Shown here: positions 35,970 to 44,173 of the stretch, in pieces
Layout of the letters: each line of letters begins with the position of its first letter
Numbering within the stretch: the stretch's first letter is position 1
Assembly (NCBI RefSeq): GCF_019688735.1
Contig: NZ_JAIFYA010000002.1
Coordinates: forward strand, 1-64,000
Direction: 5' to 3'
Length of the DNA stretch: 64,000 nucleotides
DNA from: Thermosulfurimonas sp. F29
Lineage (GTDB): Bacteria; Desulfobacterota; Thermodesulfobacteria; Thermodesulfobacteriales; Thermodesulfobacteriaceae
Translations under genes and position numbers: made by a program
Notes under the pieces: generated by a model
What the model was told of the DNA's origin: nothing
Databases searched by the model: none
The model's input: only the letters and a program-made list of their open reading frames with translations

Positions 35970-36792
35970 GGGGAAGATTTTCAGGTGGGGCTTACGCACT
36001 TACATAATGGGAATTCTCAATGTAACCCCGGATTCCTTTTCGGACGGGGGGAGTTTTTATCACCCGGAGGCGGCGTTAAGACAGGCCGAGCGACTCATAG
36101 AGGACGGGGCGGACATTCTGGATATCGGCGGGGAATCCACTCGTCCCTTTGCCGAGCCCGTATCCGAGGAGGAGGAGTTGCGCCGGGTCATCCCGGTGAT
36201 CGAGGCCGTGAGGCAACGCTTCCCGGAGATTCCAATTTCGGTGGATACCTACAAGGCCCGGGTGGCCGAGGAGGCCCTTTCCGCCGGAGCGGACATCGTA
36301 AACGATGTTAGTGCTCTCCGTTTCGATCCGGGGATGACGGAGGTTATTCGCCGTCACCGTCCTCCGGTGGTTCTCATGCACATGAAGGGCACCCCCCAGA
36401 CCATGCAGATTGATCCCCGCTACGAGGATCCTGTGCGCGAGATCCGGGAATTCCTGCGGGAGAGAGCCGAGCTGGTCCGGTCCCTGGGGGTACCTCCCCA
36501 GGGAATCATTGTGGATCCCGGAATAGGGTTCGGCAAGCGCTTCGAGGACAATCTGGCCCTTCTCAGGGCCGTGCGGGCCTTCAGGGAGCTCGGTTATCCC
36601 GTGCTTTACGGTCCCTCTCGAAAGGCCTTTCTCGGGGAGATACTCAAAAAGGAGGCCCGGGAGCGGGACATCGGGACGGTGGCCACGGTGGTGTTTCTGG
36701 CCCTGTCCGGAGCGGATCTGGTGCGGGTTCACAATGTGGCCTGGTGCCGGGAGGCCCTGGCCGTGATAGATCATCTCCGGGAGAGGATATGA
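35950..36792 (+). CDS. folP: Dihydropteroate synthase
   Basis: The 280-residue enzyme joins p-aminobenzoate to the pterin pyrophosphate in folate synthesis. It shows the two DHPS signatures IMGILNVTPDSFSDGG and DILDIGGESTRP, and later LVRVHNVAW. It overlaps the end of ftsH by 20 bases and its own stop overlaps the cdaA start (ATGA). Confidence 0.96.
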   Translation: MGYFRVRGKIFRWGLRTYIMGILNVTPDSFSDGGSFYHPEAALRQAERLIEDGADILDIGGESTRPFAEPVSEEEELRRVIPVIEAVRQRFPEIPISVDTYKARVAEEALSAGADIVNDVSALRFDPGMTEVIRRHRPPVVLMHMKGTPQTMQIDPRYEDPVREIREFLRERAELVRSLGVPPQGIIVDPGIGFGKRFEDNLALLRAVRAFRELGYPVLYGPSRKAFLGEILKKEARERDIGTVATVVFLALSGADLVRVHNVAWCREALAVIDHLRERI

Positions 36793-37580
36793 CCCTCTGG
36801 CCCCCCTGGAAGTTCCTGCGCTGGCAGGATATCGTGGACATTTCCATTGTGGCATACCTGCTTTATCGACTTCTTCTACTCATTCGAGGCACCCGAGCGG
36901 TTCAAATGGCTGCGGGGCTGGCCATCATTGTGGTAATGTATTTTGTGGCCGATCAGCTGAAATTGCTCACCCTGCACTGGTTGCTGGGGACCTTTATGTC
37001 CTCCATCTTCCTGGTGGTGGTGATCATATTTCAGGAGGATATCCGTCGAGCCCTTATTCACATGGGCCGTTCTCCTTTTGTGAAGGTTCAGACCGAATAC
37101 TCTCAGGTGATAGAGGAGGTGGTCAAGGCGGTAGAGATCTTTGCGGAGAAGAGGATAGGTGCGCTCATGGTCTTTGAGAGAGAAGCCGGGCTTAATGAGT
37201 TTGTGGAATCCGGCACCCCCCTCGAGGCCCGGGTCAGTCGGGATCTACTGGTGAGTATTTTTAATCCCTCCTCCCCCCTTCACGACGGAGCGGTGCTCAT
37301 AAGAGAAAACCGGGTGGTGGCGGCCGGGGTCATCCTCCCCCTTTCCACCAACCCCATGATCGGTCGGGGGCTGGGAACCAGACATCGTGCGGCTATCGGG
37401 ATCACCGAGCTGAGTGACGCGGTGGCCGTGGTGGTCTCCGAGGAGACCGGGGCCATTTCGCTGGCCGTGGGGGGAAAGATCACCCGTGAGATCTCCCCTG
37501 CCACCCTCCGACGCATGCTTTCGGAGCTCCTGGGATTTCACTCCGTGGAGCCCTGGTGGAGGAGGAGAATCTTTAAATGA
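36789..37580 (+). CDS. cdaA: Diadenylate cyclase CdaA
   Basis: The protein has three N-terminal membrane segments and the DisA_N catalytic domain with SPLHDGAVLIR (DGA motif) and LGTRHRAAIGIT (RHR motif). It makes c-di-AMP from two ATP at the membrane. I start it at the ATG at 36789, overlapping the folP stop, because the first membrane helix begins right after it. The following gene is its usual regulator, cdaR, and glmM comes next, as in Gram-positive bacteria. Confidence 0.95.
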   Translation: MTLWPPWKFLRWQDIVDISIVAYLLYRLLLLIRGTRAVQMAAGLAIIVVMYFVADQLKLLTLHWLLGTFMSSIFLVVVIIFQEDIRRALIHMGRSPFVKVQTEYSQVIEEVVKAVEIFAEKRIGALMVFEREAGLNEFVESGTPLEARVSRDLLVSIFNPSSPLHDGAVLIRENRVVAAGVILPLSTNPMIGRGLGTRHRAAIGITELSDAVAVVVSEETGAISLAVGGKITREISPATLRRMLSELLGFHSVEPWWRRRIFK

Positions 37581-38230
37581 GGAAGTGGAAAAAGAAACAC
37601 GAAAACCTTTTGTTAAAGTTTCTGGCCCTTTTTTTTGCCTCACTTCTCTGGTTTTTCGTGGCCCTCCAGGAAAAGGTCAGCCAGGAAATACCCATCCGGA
37701 TCGTTTATCGAAACGTTCCTCCCGGCACGGTGCTTGTTCAGAGTGAGCCCGCTCTGGTCAGGGTAAAGGTGGTGGGGCCGAGGAGTCTGCTTCGATTTCT
37801 ACCGGATCATCCCCTGGTTGTCTCCCTGAATCTCGCCCATCTTTCCCCCGGGAGACACCGGATCCGGCTGTCCAACAAAATCATACACCTCCCTTCCGGG
37901 CTCAAGGTTCAGGAGATCAATCCTCCCCGGGTGGAGGTTTTTCTGGATCGTGTGGTGGAGAGATGGGTCAGGGTTACCCCGGAGTTGAAGGGGCGCCCGG
38001 AGGAGGGCTACCTGGTGACGGCCGTACAAATCAGGCCCCCGAGTGTGAAGGTCCGGGGGGCCCGCCAGATTCTTCGGAGGATAGAGACCATTTCCACCTT
38101 ACCGGTGGATGTTTCTCATAAAAAGGAATCCTTTGAGACGGAGGTCTTCCTGGAGGTCCCGGATGGGGTTATAGATATAAAGCCCAATCGGGTCTGGATA
38201 AAAGTTGTTGTGAGGAGGGAGTCTCCATGA
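37577..38230 (+). CDS. cdaR: YbbR-domain protein CdaR
   Basis: The 217-residue protein has one N-terminal membrane helix (LLKFLALFFASLLWFFVAL) and YbbR beta repeats outside the membrane. In Firmicutes CdaR binds CdaA and modulates its activity. The start ATG overlaps the cdaA stop, and its stop overlaps the glmM start. Only two YbbR-like units are visible. Confidence 0.88.
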   Translation: MRKWKKKHENLLLKFLALFFASLLWFFVALQEKVSQEIPIRIVYRNVPPGTVLVQSEPALVRVKVVGPRSLLRFLPDHPLVVSLNLAHLSPGRHRIRLSNKIIHLPSGLKVQEINPPRVEVFLDRVVERWVRVTPELKGRPEEGYLVTAVQIRPPSVKVRGARQILRRIETISTLPVDVSHKKESFETEVFLEVPDGVIDIKPNRVWIKVVVRRESP

Positions 38231-39573
38231 ATCTTTTCGGTACGGACGGCATCCGGGGAGAAGCCAATTGCCATCCCATGACCCCGGAGGTGGCCCTGCG
38301 GGTGGGTCTGGCTGTGGGATATCTTTTCCGGAATAAAGGACGCCATCGGAGAATCATTATAGGGAAGGATACCCGTCTTTCCGGATATATGCTGGAGATG
38401 GCCCTGGCCTCCGGGGTTCTTTCCATGGGGGCGGAGGCCTGGCTGGTGGGGCCTCTCCCCACCCCGGCGGTGGCCTTTCTCACCCGGGATCTCCGGGCCG
38501 AGGCCGGGGTGATGATTTCCGCCTCTCACAATCCCTTTTACGACAACGGGATCAAGATCTTCGGTGCCGACGGCTTTAAGCTTTCGGACGAGCTCGAGGG
38601 TCGCATCGAAGCCCTCATGGAGGATCCATCCCTGGAGGAGCTTCGAGCCCGGGGAGAGGGGATCGGCAGGGCCTACCGGATCGAGGATGCCCGGGGCCGA
38701 TACATGGTTTATCTGAAGAGGGCCTTTCCGGAGGATCTGGATCTCGAGGGATTGAAGATCGTGGTGGATTGTGCTCACGGAGCCACCTATCGGGTGGCTC
38801 CGGAACTTTTCGAGGAACTGGGGGCCACGGTGGTGCGGATGGGCTGCAATCCCAACGGGATCAATATAAACCGGGAATGCGGTGCACTTTATCCGGAGAC
38901 CCTTAAGCAAAGGGTCCTCGAGGAGGAGGCTCACCTTGGCCTGGCCTTTGACGGAGACGGAGATCGTCTGGTTCTGGTGGACGAAAAGGGCCGTTCCGTG
39001 GACGGTGATTATCTCCTGGCCTGCCTGGCGGTACATTTGAAGGAGAGGGAGTCCCTGTGGGGTGACACCGTGGTGGGCACGGTGATGAGCAATATGGGGC
39101 TTGAGCGGTTTCTGGCCTCCCGGGGCATACGCCTGATAAGGGCCCCCGTGGGAGATAGATATGTGGTTGAGGAAATGCGCCGGGGGGGCTATCTGCTTGG
39201 AGGTGAACAGTCGGGGCATATTGTTTTCCTGGATCAGGCCACCACCGGAGACGGGATTCTTACCGCGCTAAGGGTGCTGGCGGTCCTCAGGAGAAAGAAC
39301 CGTCCCGCCTCCGAGATCCTGGACCTTTTCGAGCGGGTTCCCCAGGTGTTAAAGAATGTCAGAGTACGGGAGAAACGGCCCCTTTCGGAAATCGACGGGC
39401 TTCCCGAACGCCTGGCCAGGGCGGAGAGGGAGCTCGGGGACAGGGGACGCGTGCTGGTCCGGGCCTCCGGCACCGAACCCAAGTATCGGATAATGGTGGA
39501 GGGGGAGGATCGGGACCTCATCGAGACGCTGGCCGAGGAGATCGCCGAGCACATAAGGAGAGTTCTGGGATGA
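38227..39573 (+). CDS. glmM: Phosphoglucosamine mutase
   Basis: The 448-residue enzyme interconverts glucosamine 6-phosphate and glucosamine 1-phosphate for murein and LPS. Motifs are FGTDGIRGEAN at the N-terminus, MISASHNPFYDNGIKIF with the phosphoserine, DGDGDRLVLVD metal loop and RASGTEPKYRIM. GlmM is known to bind CdaA in Gram-positives, and the gene order here is the same. Confidence 0.97.
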   Translation: MNLFGTDGIRGEANCHPMTPEVALRVGLAVGYLFRNKGRHRRIIIGKDTRLSGYMLEMALASGVLSMGAEAWLVGPLPTPAVAFLTRDLRAEAGVMISASHNPFYDNGIKIFGADGFKLSDELEGRIEALMEDPSLEELRARGEGIGRAYRIEDARGRYMVYLKRAFPEDLDLEGLKIVVDCAHGATYRVAPELFEELGATVVRMGCNPNGININRECGALYPETLKQRVLEEEAHLGLAFDGDGDRLVLVDEKGRSVDGDYLLACLAVHLKERESLWGDTVVGTVMSNMGLERFLASRGIRLIRAPVGDRYVVEEMRRGGYLLGGEQSGHIVFLDQATTGDGILTALRVLAVLRRKNRPASEILDLFERVPQVLKNVRVREKRPLSEIDGLPERLARAERELGDRGRVLVRASGTEPKYRIMVEGEDRDLIETLAEEIAEHIRRVLG

Positions 39574-39701
39574 GGCTCAAGCCCGGGGTCCTCTGGTGGC
39601 TTGCCGCCGGGGCTTTGATCGCGGGGATCCTTGCCGGAGGGTATCACTTTGTGTTCTCCCGGGCGGCTACCCTGTGTCTCTCCTGCATGGGGCTTCAGTG
39701 A
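39570..39701 (+). CDS. 43-residue CxxC membrane protein
   Basis: A short frame reads MRLKPGVLWW, then a hydrophobic helix (LAAGALIAGILAGGYHFVF), then ATLCLSCMGLQ and stop. One transmembrane segment followed by CLSCMGL resembles the small CD1871A-family CxxC proteins. An AAGGAG site precedes the ATG, which overlaps the glmM stop, and its own stop overlaps the GTG of the ferredoxin gene (GTGA). Translational coupling on both sides supports a real gene. It probably partners with the membrane ferredoxin protein downstream; its job is unknown. Confidence 0.72.
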   Translation: MRLKPGVLWWLAAGALIAGILAGGYHFVFSRAATLCLSCMGLQ

Positions 39702-40609
39702 AAAAGAGGAACTTCATTCAGTTCCTGATCGCGGTCTGGGTCAATTCCTACCTGGGTTTCCTGCTGAAGGGGGGCATATACACCGGAAGACTTAAAAACA
39801 TCTGTTTCCCCGGTCTCAACTGTTATTCCTGTCCGGCGGCCCTCATGGCCTGTCCCCTGGGTATCCTTCAGCATGTAATGGCCACCCTCCGGACCCTTCC
39901 CGAAGTGGCCGTAAGGGGGGGACTCTATCTGCTGGGAAGCCTTCTTTTTTACGGACTTCTTCTGGGGCGTTTCGTCTGCGGCTGGATATGCCCCTTCGGA
40001 TTTATTCAGGAGATGTTTTATCGTCTCCCCCTCCCCAAAATCTCACTCCCGCGCCGGGCGAGAGTACTCAAATGGGGACTTTTTTTTATTCTGGTTCTTG
40101 GCCTGCCCTTTCTCCATAAAGGGGCCACCGGCTACGGCGAAGTCTGGTTTTGCCGGATCTTCTGCCCCGCCGGCACCCTTGAGGCGGGAGTTCCCAGCCT
40201 CCTTCTGGTACCCCAACTCAGAGCACTGATAGGCTTCATATTTTACTGGAAGGTTTTGGTGCTAACTTTAATTGTGGTGGGTTCTGTACTGCATCTCCGG
40301 TTTTTTTGCAAAATTTTTTGCCCTCTGGGTCTTATCTATGGTATATTCAATAAATTGAGTCTGTTTCGCTTAAGATGGGAGGAAGATAGTTGCATTTTTT
40401 GCGGAATCTGTGAAAATGTATGTCCCATGGAACTGAAGATCCCCGGAGAAATAAATTCGGGGGAATGCATTCGGTGTTTAAATTGTCTAAGCTCGTGTCC
40501 TACCCATTCAATTTCTCTTAAGGCATCATTTCGTCTGGAAACCGGACTTGACCTTATGCCCCTTTCTGTAGCAGAAAAGAGACATGCGTCCCGACGGAAG
40601 GACTCCTGA
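39698..40609 (+). CDS. NapH-like membrane ferredoxin protein
   Basis: The 303-residue protein has about five membrane segments, conserved Cys-Pro loops (GLNCYSCPAALMACPLG, CGWICPFGFIQ, CRIFCPAGTLE, CKIFCPLGLIY) and two C-terminal [4Fe-4S] ferredoxin motifs (CIFCGICENVCPM, CIRCLNCLSSCPT). It would pass electrons across the inner membrane. Related proteins serve nitrate, nitrous oxide and other reductases; the partner here is not shown. I use the GTG at 39698, which overlaps the stop of the 43-residue gene; the frame extends further upstream without a better start. Confidence 0.87.
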   Translation: MKKRNFIQFLIAVWVNSYLGFLLKGGIYTGRLKNICFPGLNCYSCPAALMACPLGILQHVMATLRTLPEVAVRGGLYLLGSLLFYGLLLGRFVCGWICPFGFIQEMFYRLPLPKISLPRRARVLKWGLFFILVLGLPFLHKGATGYGEVWFCRIFCPAGTLEAGVPSLLLVPQLRALIGFIFYWKVLVLTLIVVGSVLHLRFFCKIFCPLGLIYGIFNKLSLFRLRWEEDSCIFCGICENVCPMELKIPGEINSGECIRCLNCLSSCPTHSISLKASFRLETGLDLMPLSVAEKRHASRRKDS

Positions 40610-41291
40610 GGAGATTCGTCCGGTTAAGATTATTCCCGGGTTTTTGAAGTATGCCGAGGGCTCCTGTCTTTTCGAGCTGGGGGATACGAAGGTCCTCTGT
40701 GCGGTTTCGGTGGAGGAGAAGGTTCCTCCCTTTCTCAGGGATACCGGTTGCGGGTGGATCACCGCGGAATATGCGCTTTTACCCCGGGCTACCGAGACAC
40801 GCACCCCCCGGGAGGTCTTCGGGCGCAGGGGGCGTTCCCAGGAGATCCAGAGACTCATAGGAAGGAGTCTGCGGTCGGTGGTGGACCTACAGGCCCTGGG
40901 GGAGAGGACCCTGTGGGTGGACTGTGATGTGCTTCAGGCCGACGGAGGTACCCGCACCGCGGCCATAACCGGGGCCTTCGTGGCCCTGAAGCTCGCGGTG
41001 AGGAGACTTCTTGAGAGGGGGGTTCTTGAGCGTGATCCGATAAGAAGTTATCTTGCAGCTATAAGTTGCGGAGTGGTGGGAGGGGAGATCCTCGTGGATC
41101 TTTCCTTTGAAGAGGATGCGGTGGCGGAAGTTGACGCCAATTTCGTTATGGCTGAAAATGGGGACTGGGTTGAGATTCAGGTTGCCGGAGAGAAAGGGCC
41201 TTTTTCCTGGGGGAGGCTGGAAGAAATGAAAACCCTGGCCGCACGGGCTATAGATAAGCTAATCTCTTTGCAGAGAGAGGTTCTGTCATGA
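40584..41291 (+). CDS. rph: Ribonuclease PH
   Basis: The 235-residue phosphorolytic exonuclease trims tRNA 3' ends. It begins MRPDGRTPEEIRPVKI and has GCGWITAEYALLPRATETR, the SLRSVVDLQALGERTLWVDC stretch and GGTRTAAITGA. It overlaps the ferredoxin gene by 26 bases and is coupled to rdgB by a 4-base overlap. Confidence 0.96.
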   Translation: MRPDGRTPEEIRPVKIIPGFLKYAEGSCLFELGDTKVLCAVSVEEKVPPFLRDTGCGWITAEYALLPRATETRTPREVFGRRGRSQEIQRLIGRSLRSVVDLQALGERTLWVDCDVLQADGGTRTAAITGAFVALKLAVRRLLERGVLERDPIRSYLAAISCGVVGGEILVDLSFEEDAVAEVDANFVMAENGDWVEIQVAGEKGPFSWGRLEEMKTLAARAIDKLISLQREVLS

Positions 41292-41902
41292 GGAGGAAGA
41301 CTCTGGTTCTGGCCACGGGAAACGAGGGGAAGATTCGGGAGCTTTCCTCTCTTTTGAGGGATTTACCCCTCCGGATTCTTACCTCCAGGGATTTTCCGGA
41401 GGTCCCCGCCCCGAAGGAGGTGGGGGAGACCTTTTTTGACAATGCCTTTCTCAAGGCCAGACACTGGGCACTTGCCACCGGTCATCTGGCTCTGGCTGAT
41501 GATTCCGGGATAGAGGTGGACGCACTGGGCGGGGCTCCGGGGGTCCGTTCCGCCCGTTACGCCGGTCCGGAGGCCACCGACGAGGACAACATTCGCAGGC
41601 TCCTTGAGGAGATGAAGGGTGTGCCCCGGGAAAACCGGACGGCCCGGTTCAGGTGCGTGATCATCGTTTACCATCCCTCGGGGCGCTGGATAAAGGCCGA
41701 GGGGGTGTGGGAGGGGCTTATTGCGGAGGAGCCCCGGGGGAACCAGGGGTTTGGTTACGATCCGGTGTTTTTACCGGTGGAGTTTGATTTCACCAGGACC
41801 GTGGCGGAGCTTTCCCCGGAGACGAAGAACCGTTTCAGTCATAGAGGTCGGGCGCTTGCCGCTTTGCGGGAAATGCTTCCCGAATTTCTCAGGGGCCTTT
41901 AA
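41288..41902 (+). CDS. rdgB: XTP/dITP diphosphatase
   Basis: The 204-residue Ham1-type pyrophosphatase removes non-canonical purine nucleotides. It opens with LVLATGNEGKIRELSSLL and has LADDSGIEVDALGGAPGVRS and GFGYDPVFLP. Rph and RdgB are a common pair; the proline tRNA follows 13 bases later. Confidence 0.96.
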   Translation: MRRKTLVLATGNEGKIRELSSLLRDLPLRILTSRDFPEVPAPKEVGETFFDNAFLKARHWALATGHLALADDSGIEVDALGGAPGVRSARYAGPEATDEDNIRRLLEEMKGVPRENRTARFRCVIIVYHPSGRWIKAEGVWEGLIAEEPRGNQGFGYDPVFLPVEFDFTRTVAELSPETKNRFSHRGRALAALREMLPEFLRGL

Positions 41903-41915
41903 AATATTTTTCGAA

Positions 41916-41992
41916 CGGGGCGTAGCGCAGCCTGGCAGCGCACCTGCCTTGGGAGCAGGGGGTCGGCGGTTCAAATCCGCCCGCCCCGACCA
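41916..41992 (+). tRNA. tRNA-Pro (anticodon TGG)
   Basis: The 77-base cloverleaf has a 7-bp acceptor stem (CGGGGCG with CGCCCCG), an anticodon arm CCTGC-CTTGGGA-GCAGG with anticodon TGG, a T-arm with GTTCAAATC and a discriminator A followed by an encoded CCA. It reads CCN proline codons. Confidence 0.96.
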
Positions 41993-42014
41993 TCAACATC
42001 CCTAAAAGTTATGA

Positions 42015-42042
42015 TAAACTTCCTTTCGGGGCCGGCCGATAA
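42015..42042 (+). promoter_or_regulatory. Sigma-28 (FliA) flagellar promoter of motAB
   Basis: TAAACTTC at 42015 and an exact GCCGATAA at 42035 are 12 bases apart, against the consensus TAAAGTTT, 11 bases, GCCGATAA. The -10 half is perfect. It sits about 28 bases before the motA ATG and predicts that motA, motB and the PilZ gene are late flagellar genes. Confidence 0.85.
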
Positions 42043-42070
42043 ATAGATTAGCCCGACTCGAGGAGGTCCT

Positions 42071-42835
42071 ATGGATCTGGGCACGATTGTAGGGCTGATT
42101 CTGGGGATGGTACTTCTCACGGGCTCGATAGTGGTAGGAGGCCAGGTCGGCATCTTTATCAATATCCCATCCGTTCTGATCACCGTGGGAGGAACCATTG
42201 CCGCCACTTTTATTCGATTCTCCCTCAACGAGGTCCTCGGGTCCGTAAGTATAGCCATGAAGGCCTTTTTCTACAAGATAAAGCCTCCCGAGGAGACCAT
42301 AAAGGAGATCGTAACGCTGGCCAACATTGCCCGGCGGGAGGGACTTCTCAAGCTCGAGAAGCAGCCCATCGAGGATCCCTTTCTCAAGAAGGCCATAATG
42401 TTCTGCGTGGACGGTCATGAGGCCGATTTTATCGAGGAGGTGCTTTCCAAGGAGATTCAGCTCACCGCCCAGCGGCACGAGACCGGGATCAACATGTTCA
42501 AGTCCATGGGGGATGCGGCTCCGGCCTTCGGAATGATCGGGACCCTGATCGGGCTGGTGCAGATGCTCAGTTCCATGGAGGACCCCAAGTCCATCGGGCC
42601 GGCCATGGCCGTGGCCCTGCTTACCACCCTTTACGGGGCGGTTATGGCCAACCTGATCTTCCTGCCCATTGCCGACAAACTCTCCCATCGCTCCGAGGAG
42701 GAACAGTTGACCAGGAAGCTCATCATAGAGGGCGTGCTGGGGATTCAGAAGGGGCTCAATCCCCGGGTTCTGGAGGAGGTTCTTCAGACCTTCCTCCCGC
42801 CCAAGAAGCGTAAAACTTCCGGACCCGAGGGGTAA
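42071..42835 (+). CDS. motA: Flagellar motor stator protein MotA
   Basis: The 254-residue stator subunit has four membrane segments, the cytoplasmic loop that contacts FliG, and the conserved GDAAPAFGMIGTLIGLVQML and MAVALLTTLYGAVMANLIF regions. With MotB it forms the ion channel that drives rotation. A GAGGAGG site precedes the ATG and a sigma-28 promoter lies before that. Confidence 0.96.
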   Translation: MDLGTIVGLILGMVLLTGSIVVGGQVGIFINIPSVLITVGGTIAATFIRFSLNEVLGSVSIAMKAFFYKIKPPEETIKEIVTLANIARREGLLKLEKQPIEDPFLKKAIMFCVDGHEADFIEEVLSKEIQLTAQRHETGINMFKSMGDAAPAFGMIGTLIGLVQMLSSMEDPKSIGPAMAVALLTTLYGAVMANLIFLPIADKLSHRSEEEQLTRKLIIEGVLGIQKGLNPRVLEEVLQTFLPPKKRKTSGPEG

Positions 42836-42838
42836 ATC

Positions 42839-43606
42839 ATGCCTGCCGAAGAGGAAAAATGCAAGTGTGAGGCAGGGGCTCCCAAGTGGATGACCACCTT
42901 TTCGGATCTGATGAGCCTTCTCATGTGCTTTTTCGTGCTTCTTCTCTCTTTCTCCGAGATGGATGTGGCCAAGTTTAAGGAGGTGGCCGGTTCTCTCCGT
43001 AACGCCTTCGGGGTCCAGCGCGAGGAGGTGGTATTTCAGATCCCCAAGGGGCTGGATATCGTCTCGCGGGAGTTCAATCCTCGCTTTACGGTGGAGGAGC
43101 TTCTGGAAAGGCTTAAATCCGCGGTCAAGCTGGAACTTATCAAGGGGCAGATCCAGATAGAGAGTCTGGAGGACCGCGTGGTTTTGCGTCTGAACGATCG
43201 TCTGGTCTTCCCCCCGGGAAGTGCCGAGCTGACCCCGCAGGCGAAGCATATTCTGGATAGTCTGGGGGAGGTCTTCAAGCTCTTCGACGGGGAGATCGTG
43301 GTGGCCGGACATACCGATAACATCCCTCCCCGGGGTGGGCGTTATCGTTCCAACTGGGAGCTTTCCGCGGCCCGGGCCGCCGCGGTGGTGGAGTACCTCC
43401 TCAAAAAGGGCTATGTGGTCCCGGAGCAGGTTTCCGCGGTGGGCTACGGGCCGTCAAGACCTCTATATCCCAATGACACTCCCCGGCATCGGGCCGCCAA
43501 TCGCCGGGTGGAGATTATCCTCTTGCAGAGGAAGACCCCGCTCTTGAAGTACCGTCAGACCTTTTCCGGACAGACGAAACAGGAAATCATTCCCAGGGGG
43601 CCTTAA
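42839..43606 (+). CDS. motB: Flagellar motor stator protein MotB
   Basis: The 255-residue protein has one membrane helix with the ion-binding Asp (TTFSDLMSLLMCFFVLLLSF) and a C-terminal OmpA-type peptidoglycan-binding domain (VAGHTDNIPPRGG, NWELSAARAAAVVEYL, NRRVEIILL). It anchors the stator to the cell wall. It starts 3 bases after motA. A run of three Cys close to the N-terminus (KCKCEAG) is unusual. Confidence 0.96.
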   Translation: MPAEEEKCKCEAGAPKWMTTFSDLMSLLMCFFVLLLSFSEMDVAKFKEVAGSLRNAFGVQREEVVFQIPKGLDIVSREFNPRFTVEELLERLKSAVKLELIKGQIQIESLEDRVVLRLNDRLVFPPGSAELTPQAKHILDSLGEVFKLFDGEIVVAGHTDNIPPRGGRYRSNWELSAARAAAVVEYLLKKGYVVPEQVSAVGYGPSRPLYPNDTPRHRAANRRVEIILLQRKTPLLKYRQTFSGQTKQEIIPRGP

Positions 43607-44173
43607 ATGGCAAAGAAGGAGCAAAACCAGAGTCGACAGCATGTTCGGATCGACGATCGGGTCCTGTTACGCTACCGACGCATCAGCCCGGAGGAGTTTC
43701 AGGAGAGGGTGTCCCGCTATCGCTCCGGGGAGGAGGAGCCCTGGGTGGATCCCATTCGAACCCCCGGTGAGGCCCGCAGGCTTAATTATCATCTTCAGAA
43801 GCTCAGGGAAAAGAACCGGGATCTGTCGGAGATCCTAGAGATTCTGGCCTTAAAACTCGATCGTCTCCTGGTCGAGGCCAAGGCCGAGGCCCTTAAAGAA
43901 TTCCGGGAGGTTAAGGTCAACATAAGCGGAGCGGGAATTCGTTTCGAACTGGCTCCCCTTCCCGAGCCGGGAGAGATCTTCGAGTTCGACATAGGTCTCC
44001 TTCCCGAGTATCACTTCATAAGGGCCTACGGAGAGGTGGTGCGGGTGGAGGGGCGCGAGGCGGCCTTCAAGTTCATCTGGATCACCGAGGAGGATGTGGA
44101 TCGCCTGGTTCAGCATGTTTTCCGGAAACAGCTTCTTCAGATCCAGGCCTCACGACGCACCGTAAAGGGCTAG
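43607..44173 (+). CDS. PilZ-domain protein following the stator genes
   Basis: The 188-residue protein begins directly after the motB stop. It has an N-terminal linker with RQHVRIDDRVLLRYRRIS, a helical insert (residues about 60-100) and a beta-rich C-terminal part with VNISGAGIRFELAP, the D/NxSxxG element of PilZ, and YGEVVRVEGREAAFKFIWI. It likely binds c-di-GMP and could tune the motor, like YcgR. The last 24 bases overlap the end of the convergent radical SAM gene. Confidence 0.75.
   Translation: MAKKEQNQSRQHVRIDDRVLLRYRRISPEEFQERVSRYRSGEEEPWVDPIRTPGEARRLNYHLQKLREKNRDLSEILEILALKLDRLLVEAKAEALKEFREVKVNISGAGIRFELAPLPEPGEIFEFDIGLLPEYHFIRAYGEVVRVEGREAAFKFIWITEEDVDRLVQHVFRKQLLQIQASRRTVKG

Noticed and set aside
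42002-43312. Minus-strand frame of 436 codons over motA and motB
   Set aside because: The sense strand encodes clear MotA and MotB; the antisense frame has no recognisable domain.
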